Below, one piece after another: positions 51,768 to 60,257 of a DNA stretch of 64,000 bases. The translations under genes were made by a program, and so were the position numbers. The notes below the pieces were generated by a model. It saw only the letters and a program-made list of their open reading frames with translations. It had not been told where the DNA came from and did not search any database. The stretch spans positions 140,833 through 204,832 of the forward strand of contig DHSL01000017.1 of NCBI GenBank assembly GCA_002411345.1. The letters are read 5' to 3'. This stretch comes from Bacteroidales bacterium UBA5287 (GTDB taxonomy: Bacteria > Bacteroidota > Bacteroidia > Bacteroidales > Dysgonomonadaceae). Numbering within the stretch: the stretch's first letter is position 1; every line of letters starts with the position of its first letter.

Positions 51768-52400
51768 ATGGCTAGACCAAAAATAAAAAGAAAAGATACA
51801 TGGATCGACATGACGCCGATGAGCGACGTAATGGTGCTTTTGCTCACGTTCTTTATGTTGACATCTACCTTTCTTAAACCAGAACCAGTAACTGTTAATA
51901 CACCTATGTCAGTGTCAGAAATTATTATTCCTGATAAAAATGTACTATCTGTATTAATTTCACCAAAGGGTCAGATCTTTTTGGATCTTGATAATCCTGA
52001 TGATAGAATTTCGGTTTTGGAAGCAATGGCGGCAAACTATAACATCGATCTAACTGAAAAAGAGAAATATGATTTCAGTATTGCAACATCTTTTGGTGTT
52101 CCAATGCAGAATTTTAAACAATTCATGTCTATGGAATTGGACAAAAGGAATGAGGTTTTACCTCAATACGGTGTTCCAATTGATAGTCTCGATAATCAGT
52201 TTAAAGGTTGGGTACTAGCTGCCAGAGAAGTGAAAGGTAAAGATATGAGGATTGCTATAAAAGCAGACGCAACAACACCTTATCCTTATATTAAGACTGT
52301 TATGGGTTCTTTGCAGGATATCCGCGAAAACCGTTATAACTTGATCACTGCTCTTCGTGAAGTTCAAAATCCAAGTGCAGCAGCAGTATCTCAAGAATAA
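51768..52400 (+). CDS. exbD: ExbD/TolR-family protein (first copy)
   Basis: 210 residues. Short basic N-terminus (PKIKRKDTWIDMTPMSD), one membrane helix with the essential Asp at its start (Asp20, MSDVMVLLLTFFML), then a periplasmic domain of about 170 residues. The domain is larger than in E. coli ExbD (141 residues). 21 bases before the second exbD. Bacteroidota commonly carry two different ExbD proteins in this position. Confidence 0.93.
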   Translation: MARPKIKRKDTWIDMTPMSDVMVLLLTFFMLTSTFLKPEPVTVNTPMSVSEIIIPDKNVLSVLISPKGQIFLDLDNPDDRISVLEAMAANYNIDLTEKEKYDFSIATSFGVPMQNFKQFMSMELDKRNEVLPQYGVPIDSLDNQFKGWVLAAREVKGKDMRIAIKADATTPYPYIKTVMGSLQDIRENRYNLITALREVQNPSAAAVSQE

Positions 52401-52421
52401 CCTATTAAAAATTTAAAGATT

Positions 52422-53045
52422 ATGATGCAAGTTAGTAGTGGTGGTGGCGAAAAGAAGAAAGGGCAAAAAGCGAAACAAGATGTACGCGTCGATTTCACTC
52501 CTATGGTGGATATGATGATGTTGCTTATTACGTTTTTCATGCTTGCTACTTCTTTAAGTAAACCACAAACAATGGAAATAGCGATGCCCGCAAAGGATAA
52601 GGTTGCAGAAGAGGACCAGAATGAGGTGAAAGCTTCAGAGGCCATAACTCTATATCTTGGAGCTGATCATAAAGTTTATTATTACGAAGGATTAGCTGAC
52701 TTAGCAACACCTAATTTCTTGACTGAAACTGATTTCTCTGCTGAAGGTTTGAGAACTGTTTTAGTTGAAAGAAATAGAAAGGTTGTTGATCAAGTTCGTG
52801 AACTTAACACCAAGAAGGAGTTAAATCAGGTTTCTAAAGAGGATTATGAGACGCAACTATCGGAACTGAAAAGTAGTAAAGGTACCCCGGTTGTTATCAT
52901 TAAACCAATGGAAAATTCAACATATGAAGATATGATTGGTGCATTAGATGAAATGCTAATTGCCAGTATCGGTAAGTATTCAATTGTTGATATAGATGCG
53001 AATGACCAAATAATGCTTACGAATTCAGGTGTCGCGTTGAAATAA
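52422..53045 (+). CDS. exbD: ExbD/TolR-family protein (second copy)
   Basis: 207 residues. Gly/Lys-rich N-terminus (about 25 residues), membrane helix with Asp30 (FTPMVDMMMLLITFFML), then a periplasmic domain ending with ENSTYEDMIGALDEML and VDIDANDQIMLT. It is clearly related to the first copy only in the helix; the periplasmic parts differ, so they may bind different partners. A start three bases later is equally possible (two Met in a row). Confidence 0.93.
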   Translation: MMQVSSGGGEKKKGQKAKQDVRVDFTPMVDMMMLLITFFMLATSLSKPQTMEIAMPAKDKVAEEDQNEVKASEAITLYLGADHKVYYYEGLADLATPNFLTETDFSAEGLRTVLVERNRKVVDQVRELNTKKELNQVSKEDYETQLSELKSSKGTPVVIIKPMENSTYEDMIGALDEMLIASIGKYSIVDIDANDQIMLTNSGVALK

Positions 53046-53073
53046 AAATTAATAGACTATAAAAAAAAGAAGA

Positions 53074-53910
53074 ATGGCAAAAGGAATGGATTTGATGTCC
53101 CAGAGCTGGCTTGATATAGTTTTCGAAGGGAAAAATAAAAAATATGGTGCTTATCGGTTAAGACAAAGTTCCGGTAGACGTCACGTATGGGCATTCTCTT
53201 TAGTGATCATTATTGCAGTAGTGGTTTTTGGACTGTTGTCACTTGTTACGACAATCCAAAATCAAAGGAAAGCTCGCGAAGCAATGACACAAGTAACAGA
53301 GTTGTCTAACATTACCCTTGATCAACCAGAAGTTCCTGAGGAAAATCAACAGAAACAATATGTTGCTCCACCTCCCGTAGAATTAAAGAGTACTATTAAA
53401 ATGACTGCACCTGTGATTAAGAAGGACGATGAAGTTCGCGAAGACATGGAAATGAAATCACAGGATGAATTAGTTCAATCTGATGTAACTATTTCTATTG
53501 CAGATGTTAAAGGTACTAATGAAGAAACGGGTGTTGATATTGCAACATTACAAGAACATAAAGTAATTGTAGCTGAAGAACCCAAAGAAGAAAAGATTTT
53601 TGAAGTTGTGGAGCAACCACCATCGTTCCCTGGCGGACAATCTGCTCTTATGGATTATCTTAACAACAATATTAAATATCCTGTTATTGCGGCTGAAAAT
53701 GGAATAGAAGGTCGTGTTATTGTTCAGTTTGTTGTTGGTAGAGATGGTTCTATAGAATCGGCTATTGTTGCACGTGGTGTAGACCCAAGTCTTGATAAGG
53801 AAGCATTGCGCTTGGTTAACTCCATGCCCAAATGGATTCCTGGAAAGCAAGGTGGACAAGCTGTAAAAGCGCGATTCACATTACCTATATTGTTTAAATT
53901 ACAGAAATAA
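53074..53910 (+). CDS. tonB: Energy transducer TonB
   Basis: 278 residues. Cytoplasmic N-terminus with the Bacteroidota signature SWLDIVFEGKNKKYGAYRLR (11-30), membrane helix about 39-61, an acidic/Pro linker, and a TonB_C domain at about 190-278. That domain has the PGGQSALMDYLNNNIKYP ... RVIVQFVVGRDGSIESAIV ... PKWIPGKQGGQAV blocks. It spans the periplasm to open TonB-dependent receptors. Last gene of the exb operon, followed by a terminator. Confidence 0.94.
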   Translation: MAKGMDLMSQSWLDIVFEGKNKKYGAYRLRQSSGRRHVWAFSLVIIIAVVVFGLLSLVTTIQNQRKAREAMTQVTELSNITLDQPEVPEENQQKQYVAPPPVELKSTIKMTAPVIKKDDEVREDMEMKSQDELVQSDVTISIADVKGTNEETGVDIATLQEHKVIVAEEPKEEKIFEVVEQPPSFPGGQSALMDYLNNNIKYPVIAAENGIEGRVIVQFVVGRDGSIESAIVARGVDPSLDKEALRLVNSMPKWIPGKQGGQAVKARFTLPILFKLQK

Positions 53911-53936
53911 GTTCTGTTTGAACAATTATTATACAT

Positions 53937-53985
53937 AATTTAACCAGTCTTATTTTAAACGAGATTGGTTAAATTTTGTCTTTTA
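53937..53985 (+). terminator. Terminator of the exb-tonB operon
   Basis: 10-bp stem aatttaacca (53937-53946) / tggttaaatt (53966-53975) with partial inner pairing, then a T-rich tail to 53985. Confidence 0.65.
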
Positions 53986-54009
53986 TATAAATAGTAAATT
54001 ATCGAGAAT

Positions 54010-54954
54010 ATGAAAAAAATTACGTTAATCGTTATTTCAGTTCTATTATTTGGTTTTTTTGTTTCTTGTAACAATAATAAGAATAAAAGCCAACAAGAAG
54101 AGAATACAATGAGAAGTGGTTTTATCAAAATTGCTGTTGATCAAACAATGCAACCAACAATGCAAGCTGAAGTAGATATGTTTGAGACGGAAAATGCAGC
54201 AACAATAGAAGCTTTATATGTATCAGAAAGTGAAGCTATCGATTTGCTCATGAAAGATTCAGTTAGGTTAGCCGTTACAGCTCGTAGATTTACAGAAGCA
54301 GAGTTAGGTTATTTTCATTTAAAAACATTTGAACCAGAAGAAATAAGAATTGCGATAGATGGAGTAGCCCTTATTATTCATCCAGAAAATCCAGATTCAA
54401 TTATCAGTGTTAAAGATGTAAGAAGAATACTTACAGGAGAAGTAACAAGATGGGATGAGATTTTTCCTAATTCAAAACTCGGAAAAATTCAAGTTGTGTT
54501 TGACAATACAAATTCCAGTATTGTCAGATATGCAAACGACTCAATTTGTAGAGAAAAACCTTTATCATCTGATTTGAATGCTTTAGAAAAAAATGAAGAA
54601 GTAGTAAATTATATTTCCGAAAATAAAAGCGCAATGGGTTTGATTGGTGTAAATTTGATAAGCGATACTTATGGTTCATCTGCGATGGATTTTACGAAAA
54701 AGATTCAAGTAATGCGTGTTTCACGAAATGATAATGCAACCCGCGCAAATGCAGTTCAACCTTATCAATATTATATTTATAACCATCAATATCCTTTTAT
54801 ACGTGAAATATTTATTCTATTAAATGATCCACGAGGTGAATTACCGAAAGGATTTACTCGGTTCGTTACATCTGATGTTGGGCAACGCATAATTTTGAGA
54901 TCGGGATTATTACCATCAACAATGCCAATTAATGCTGTAAAAATTGTTGAATAA
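54010..54954 (+). CDS. PstS-like phosphate-type substrate-binding lipoprotein
   Basis: 314 residues. Lipobox FFVSC (Cys20). The rest is a PBP-like/PstS-type solute-binding domain: FIKIAVDQTMQPTMQAEVDMFE at the start, then VKDVRRILTGEVTRWDEIFP and AMGLIGVNLISD, ending FVTSDVGQRIILRSGLLP. No pst transporter genes are adjacent. The gene sits between exb-tonB and a TPR gene, an order seen repeatedly in Bacteroidota, so its job may relate to the Exb/TonB system or to phosphate sensing rather than to an ABC importer. This is inference. Confidence 0.85.
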   Translation: MKKITLIVISVLLFGFFVSCNNNKNKSQQEENTMRSGFIKIAVDQTMQPTMQAEVDMFETENAATIEALYVSESEAIDLLMKDSVRLAVTARRFTEAELGYFHLKTFEPEEIRIAIDGVALIIHPENPDSIISVKDVRRILTGEVTRWDEIFPNSKLGKIQVVFDNTNSSIVRYANDSICREKPLSSDLNALEKNEEVVNYISENKSAMGLIGVNLISDTYGSSAMDFTKKIQVMRVSRNDNATRANAVQPYQYYIYNHQYPFIREIFILLNDPRGELPKGFTRFVTSDVGQRIILRSGLLPSTMPINAVKIVE

Positions 54955-54978
54955 TCGCTGAAAAACAGATTTATTTCG

Positions 54979-54986
54979 TAATTTTG
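54979..54986 (+). promoter_or_regulatory. -7 element of the TPR gene
   Basis: TAATTTTG at 54979-54986, 57 bases before the TPR ATG. No well-placed -33, so weak support. Confidence 0.4.
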
Positions 54987-55043
54987 AATATTGATGTAAT
55001 TCAATTCAACTAAAAATAATTATTAATTACTATAGATAAAACA

Positions 55044-56636
55044 ATGAAAAAAATTTTATTATTAACAACCCTTTTGGTTGCCGGATTAACAACCTTATCT
55101 GCTGCCAATCAACAAGGAATCAACTTTTATGAAGTTGGCGATTATGTTAAAGCCAAGTCTCTATTCTTAAGTTCTAGTCAGGATGCTATGGACAGTTATT
55201 ATCTAGGAGAAATCTATTTTAAGGAAAATAAGAAAGATTCAGCTCAGTATTATTACAATAAGGGTTTGCAAATTGATCCAGAAAATGTAATGAATACAAT
55301 AGGAATCTATAAAGTCCAATTAGCGACTACTCCTACTGCTAATGATGCTTTAAACAAATTATCGAAAGATCGCAAGTACAAGAAGAATGCTTCAGTTTTA
55401 ACAGCTATTGCTAGTGCTTATGCCGATAATAAGAAATTTAATGAAGCAATGGATTTTATTGAAAAAGCAATAAAAGCTGATAAAAAGTTTCCACCTTCAT
55501 ATTTGTTACAAGGAGATGTTTTATTAGCTCAGGGAAACTCAGGTGAAGCTGCAGCAAGTTATGAAAACGCAATATATTTTGATCCAAATTACAAAGCTTC
55601 GTATATTAAGCTTGCTAAATTGTATGAAAATATTAAAACGCAAGTAGCAATGGATTATCTACGAAAGGTTGTTGAAACTGATCCAACATATGCACCCGGT
55701 TTTTCTGCATTAGGAGAAATTGCTTATCGAAAAGGATTTTATCCCGAAGCTTTAAGTTCTTATGAGAGTTATATGAAATTAATTACACCTACACCTGTTG
55801 AATTTGCACAATATGCAGAAATTTTGTTTTTCAATGGAAAATATCAAGAAACACTGAATGCCATTGCTAAAGCTAAAAGTTCTTTTGTTACAGAAAGGTT
55901 GAAAATGTATAGTCAATTCCAACTTGGTGATTTTGCAGCAGCTTTAGAAACGGCAGAAAAGTTTTTTAATACTACTAATAAAAAAGATATAATTTCTCAA
56001 GATTATACTTATTATGCTCAGATTCTAACTAATCAGAAAAATTTCGCAAAAGCAGGTGAAATTTATGCAGCAGCATTTGATGTAGATACTACTAAAAATG
56101 TAACGAATTTACGTAAAGCCGCTAGTTCATTTGAAAAAGCTGATGATTATGCAAACGCTGCTAAATATTACGAGAAGGTTTTTGAATTTGAACCTGAGTA
56201 TTCTTTAGCCGATCTTTACTCTGTTGGAACGACCTATTATACTGCCGGTACTCAAACAAAAGCATTAGAAGCTACTCCAGAAGCTGATAAAGCCAAGAAA
56301 CAAGCTCTATTAAAAAAGGCTGATGAGTATTTCAAAATAATGACGGAAAAATTTCCTGATCATTATCTTGGATATTTGATGCGAGCACGTGCTAATTTTG
56401 CAATTGATCCAACAGCAGAAGAAGGATTAGCCAAACCTTACTATGAAAAAGCAATTGAGGTTATGATGCCTAATAAAGAAGAGCGTAAAAATGATATTTT
56501 AGAGTCTTATCGTTATTTAGGTTTCTATTATTTAGGTCAAGATCAAGCAGAATTAGCTAAGTCATATTGGAATAAAGTTTTAGAAATTGATCCAACTGAT
56601 GAAACCGCTCTTCAAGTTATCAATGCATTAAAATAA
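55044..56636 (+). CDS. Exported TPR-repeat protein
   Basis: 530 residues. Signal peptide 1-21 (LLLTTLLVAGLTTLSAA). The mature part is a long array of TPR units: for example YYLGEIYFKENKKDSAQYYYNKGLQIDP, AKLYENIKTQVAMDYLRKVVETDP, and YLGFYYLGQDQAELAKSYWNKVLEIDP at the C-terminus. It would be a periplasmic scaffold for protein contacts, with no catalytic motif. It follows the PstS-like gene by 89 bases and has a strong terminator. Confidence 0.88.
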   Translation: MKKILLLTTLLVAGLTTLSAANQQGINFYEVGDYVKAKSLFLSSSQDAMDSYYLGEIYFKENKKDSAQYYYNKGLQIDPENVMNTIGIYKVQLATTPTANDALNKLSKDRKYKKNASVLTAIASAYADNKKFNEAMDFIEKAIKADKKFPPSYLLQGDVLLAQGNSGEAAASYENAIYFDPNYKASYIKLAKLYENIKTQVAMDYLRKVVETDPTYAPGFSALGEIAYRKGFYPEALSSYESYMKLITPTPVEFAQYAEILFFNGKYQETLNAIAKAKSSFVTERLKMYSQFQLGDFAAALETAEKFFNTTNKKDIISQDYTYYAQILTNQKNFAKAGEIYAAAFDVDTTKNVTNLRKAASSFEKADDYANAAKYYEKVFEFEPEYSLADLYSVGTTYYTAGTQTKALEATPEADKAKKQALLKKADEYFKIMTEKFPDHYLGYLMRARANFAIDPTAEEGLAKPYYEKAIEVMMPNKEERKNDILESYRYLGFYYLGQDQAELAKSYWNKVLEIDPTDETALQVINALK

Positions 56637-56714
56637 TACAGTTATTTAAGGTACGAATTTATTTCTAAATGACTTTAGTCTTTATTTATTAATTTTCGAC
56701 TTAAAAATCAATTT

Positions 56715-56756
56715 AATATCCGATAAAGTGATCATCACTTTATCGGATATTTTTTA
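56715..56756 (+). terminator. Strong terminator after the TPR gene
   Basis: 17-bp perfect stem (56715-56731 with 56735-56751), 3-base loop, then a T run. The longest perfect hairpin noticed in the window. Confidence 0.9.
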
Positions 56757-57128
56757 TATATAATATTCCTTGATTATAACATTTGTTACCGTAGTTTTAA
56801 CTATTAAATTGACGATATTCTATTCCTTTTATTTCTAATAATGATGTTCTGCAAAACAAATAAATACGATCGGAAGGATATAAACAAGTTAGCTTATACA
56901 TAAAGAGTTTTTATTAACCTTAATATTTGCGCTACGCTCATTAGAAGAACTTAATTTTGAATTCTGATGGATTTATTGTCTAACGCAATAAGTTTCTTTA
57001 TAAGAGAAAAGGAACCACTTAACAGGAGCTTTTCTGATAATAGAACTGAGGGGTCCATGAGAGACTACTTTAAATAATATTTCTATCAAACGATTATGAT
57101 GAAGCGTAAAATATATTTCAAATAAAAA
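56757..57128. other. Intergenic region downstream of the TPR gene and nuoN
   Basis: The space between two convergent operons, with no recognised gene. It holds a 36-codon rightward frame (56967-57077, MDLLSNAISFFIREKEPLNR ... RDYFK) with no recognisable family, promoter or ribosome site. The base composition around 56930-57060 is slightly less AT-rich than the flanks. It may be a relic of a lost gene. Confidence 0.4.
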
Positions 57129-57158
57129 ATATCCATCAAGTATAAAACTGATGGATAT
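57129..57158 (-). terminator. Probable terminator of the nuo operon
   Basis: 10-bp stem atatccatca (57129-57138) / tgatggatat (57149-57158), then a T run on the minus strand. It lies about 120 bases past the nuoN stop, rather far. Confidence 0.65.
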
Positions 57159-57279
57159 CTTTCATAAATTATATCTCTAAATATTTATAATGTAGTACTG
57201 TTTCTCAAATAATTGAAATATTATAAATAAATAATTGAATTGACAATATACAATCCTTTGTATCCTTTTACAAGAACTC

Positions 57280-58704
57280 TTAAATACCAAAACTGTATTG
57301 ATTGATACTTTCCATAAAGAAACTGAATATACCTACTAATAATATACCAGCACTACAGATTACTAAACCTACATTGCTATATGTATCTGATTTGATTGCT
57401 GGAATAGGTTTTTCGTTATGTTCAATAAACATTGCTTTAATAACAAGTAAATAATAGTAAAGAGAGATGATAGTATTAAGAACTGCAATGATTACTAAAA
57501 GGTAAAATCCTTGTTGAGCAGCAGCTGAAAATATAAAGAATTTACTGAAAAATCCCGCAAAAGGTGGAATGCCTCCTAAAGAAAACATTGCGAGCATCAT
57601 AACAAAACTCAGAATAGGATTTGTGCTATATAAACCTTTGTATTCATCAATATTTAATTTTCCTGATTTATTTTCTATTGTCGATATTACTCCGAAAGCT
57701 GCTAAATTAGAAAATACATATACAAATATATAGTAAACTAATGTAGTCATTCCATATGCTGTTCCTCCAATAATTCCAAGTAAAATATATCCTGCTTGAG
57801 AAATAGAAGAAAATGCAAGGAATCGTTTCATGTTTTTTTGTCGAATAGCAAAAAGGTTTGCTAAAGTTATACTGATAATAATTATCCAGAAAAGTATTGT
57901 TTGCCATTCCACGATGAGATTTACAAACACCTTGTATAATAGTGTCATCAATACGAATGATGCTGAACCTTTCGAAACAACTGATAAATAAGATGTCACA
58001 TTTGTAGGTGCACCTTCATAAACATCTGCTGTCCACAAGTGGAATGGAACAAGTGAAATTTTGAAAAATAAGCCGACAATAAAGAAAACAAATCCCATTA
58101 TCTGGAGTGGATCAGTGTTATGGATTAACTGCGGTAAATCGTTGAAGTATAAAGTTCCCGAAGTTCCGTAAATATAGGATATTCCAAATAACATTATACC
58201 TGATGAAAAAGCTGCAGACAAAATATACTTAATCCCAGCTTCTGCAGATTTCAAATTCTTTTTATCCAATGCTATCAAAGTAGCCATTGGAATAGAGGCC
58301 ATTTCTAATCCAATATAGAATAACAAGAAATTCCCGCTTGAAATCATAAAATACATTCCCAATAATGTTATCAAGGTCAGGAAGTAAAATTCACCACGTT
58401 CATTTTTGAATTTATCTGTATCAAACCAATTTTTTGCTTGAAGAAATACTATAAATGTGGCAATGTTTAATATACTCTTAACCACAGTCATCATTGGATA
58501 ATTTTGATACATACCACCAAACGCTTCACCAGTTCCGTATGGAATAATTGTAACAATTGTGTGGATTGCAAAAAGTACAATAGCTATCGGTTGAAAATAG
58601 ACCATGCTTTTTTTGCCTGCAATGATGTCATAGAGTAATAAAAAAATAACTACAATTAGAAGCGATAACTCGCTACGCATATATAAGAAATCACTAAAAT
58701 CCAT
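57280..58704 (-). CDS. nuoN: NADH-quinone oxidoreductase subunit N
   Basis: 474 residues, about 14 membrane helices. Proton-pumping antiporter-like subunit of complex I. Blocks LFYIGLEMASIPMATLIALDKKN (helix with key Glu), AGIKYILSAAFSSGIMLFGISYIYG, KISLVPFHLWTADVYEGAPTNVTSYLSVVSK and GIPPFAGFFSKFFIFSAA are classic for NuoN. Inner membrane. Last gene of the nuo operon in this window, 44 bases after nuoM. Confidence 0.96.
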   Translation of the reverse strand: MDFSDFLYMRSELSLLIVVIFLLLYDIIAGKKSMVYFQPIAIVLFAIHTIVTIIPYGTGEAFGGMYQNYPMMTVVKSILNIATFIVFLQAKNWFDTDKFKNERGEFYFLTLITLLGMYFMISSGNFLLFYIGLEMASIPMATLIALDKKNLKSAEAGIKYILSAAFSSGIMLFGISYIYGTSGTLYFNDLPQLIHNTDPLQIMGFVFFIVGLFFKISLVPFHLWTADVYEGAPTNVTSYLSVVSKGSASFVLMTLLYKVFVNLIVEWQTILFWIIIISITLANLFAIRQKNMKRFLAFSSISQAGYILLGIIGGTAYGMTTLVYYIFVYVFSNLAAFGVISTIENKSGKLNIDEYKGLYSTNPILSFVMMLAMFSLGGIPPFAGFFSKFFIFSAAAQQGFYLLVIIAVLNTIISLYYYLLVIKAMFIEHNEKPIPAIKSDTYSNVGLVICSAGILLVGIFSFFMESINQYSFGI

Positions 58705-58748
58705 ATCTTTTATTCTATAAGTATTCTTAACTTTATAATATTTAAAAA

Positions 58749-60230
58749 TTATCTCATTACTTGTGCTACAACATTTCCAATGCTGTTGTTCAGCATATCT
58801 GCTAAATCAGTTGGAAAAGAACCTATATATACTATTCCTGCAATTAAAATAATAACTGCTAATCTTTCAAACCAATGAGCATCATCTAGTTTTGCATGTT
58901 CTTGATTTTGTAATGGTCCTAAAAGAAATTTACCAACCATTCTTAAAATATATACAGCTGTGATTACTATAGATGCAGTTGAAATAATAGTAAGCGTTCT
59001 TCTGAATGCATCAGTATTTTCAAATGCACCTACAAATATTGTCATTTCCGAAACAAAACCACTTAAGCCAGGTAATCCTAAAGATGCAAGTCCTGCAATT
59101 ACGAAGCAAACTCCAAGGAATGGCATTATTTTAATTAATCCACCCATTTCTGTGATTAATCTAGTATGTGTTCTACCATAAATCATACCGATTAAAGCAA
59201 AGAAGAGAGCAGTCATTAATCCATGAGAAAGCATTTGAAGTACTGCTCCTGTCATGGCTGTTTGGTTAAGCATTAAAATTGCAAATAAAACCAAGTTACA
59301 GTGACTAACAGAAGAATATGCATTTATATATTTTAAATCAGTTTGCACGCACGCAGTAAAAGCTCCATAAACAACTCCAATTCCAGTTAGAATAAGAAAG
59401 AAAGGAGCAAGTTGTTCAGCTGCCTCCGGCATTAAATATATTGCAACACGGAAACATCCATATCCACCTAATTTCATTAAAACACCAGCATGTAGCATTG
59501 ATACAGCAGTGGGTGCTGAAGCGTGACCATCGGGTGACCATGTGTGGAATGGGAACATTGCTCCCAAAACTCCGAATCCTACAAATGTAAGTATGAAAAA
59601 GAGATATTGTTGATTTAGGGGAATGTTAGCATTTTTTATATCTAATATATTCATACTAGTTGCACCAGAACTAAAGTAAATTCCCAATATGCCAACAAGA
59701 AGCAATGCTGAGGCTCCCATTAACATTAATGTCAGTTTCATTGCTGAATATTCTTTTCTTCCACTTCCCCAAATTCCAATTAGTAAAAACATTGGTATTA
59801 AGGCTGTTTCATAGAACATAAACATTGTAAAAATATCCGTAGAGATAAAAAAGCCGAACACACCAATTGCTAATAAGCAATACCACAAGAAAAATTCTTT
59901 TGTTAGTGGTTCAATTTTCCATGAAACAAAAGTTCCTGTAAATACAATAATAGAAGATAAACATAACATTGCTACTGAAACAGCATCAACTCCAACTGAA
60001 TAATGAATATTCAAAGGTTCATACCATGTTATTGTAGAAGTAAAAAGCATGGGGTCTGTTGCTCCTCCAGCTCTTGTTATAATGTATTTAATAACCAAAT
60101 ATATAGACAAGCCAATTAATAATGTACTGCCTGTTACCATTACTCCTAGTATTTGGTTTCTTTTCTTTGAAAGGAATAGTGCTAATATCATTAACACTGG
60201 AATCAATACAAATATCGATAAGAAGTTCAT
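58749..60230 (-). CDS. nuoM: NADH-quinone oxidoreductase subunit M
   Basis: 493 residues, about 14 helices. Antiporter-like subunit. Key blocks are MFYETALIPMFLLIGIWG (essential Glu), FPFHTWSPDGHASAPTAVSMLHAGVLMKLGGYG, YSSVSHCNLV and GLPGLSGFVSEMTIFVG. Inner membrane. It lies 27 bases after nuoL and 44 before nuoN. Confidence 0.97.
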   Translation of the reverse strand: MNFLSIFVLIPVLMILALFLSKKRNQILGVMVTGSTLLIGLSIYLVIKYIITRAGGATDPMLFTSTITWYEPLNIHYSVGVDAVSVAMLCLSSIIVFTGTFVSWKIEPLTKEFFLWYCLLAIGVFGFFISTDIFTMFMFYETALIPMFLLIGIWGSGRKEYSAMKLTLMLMGASALLLVGILGIYFSSGATSMNILDIKNANIPLNQQYLFFILTFVGFGVLGAMFPFHTWSPDGHASAPTAVSMLHAGVLMKLGGYGCFRVAIYLMPEAAEQLAPFFLILTGIGVVYGAFTACVQTDLKYINAYSSVSHCNLVLFAILMLNQTAMTGAVLQMLSHGLMTALFFALIGMIYGRTHTRLITEMGGLIKIMPFLGVCFVIAGLASLGLPGLSGFVSEMTIFVGAFENTDAFRRTLTIISTASIVITAVYILRMVGKFLLGPLQNQEHAKLDDAHWFERLAVIILIAGIVYIGSFPTDLADMLNNSIGNVVAQVMR

Positions 60231-60257
60231 ATTTCTTGTTCTTTTAATCTTTAATGT

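Noticed and set aside
51768..53045. Two exbD genes as a recent tandem duplication
   Set aside because: Their periplasmic domains differ widely and only the helix region is alike; two different ExbD proteins are usual in Bacteroidota.
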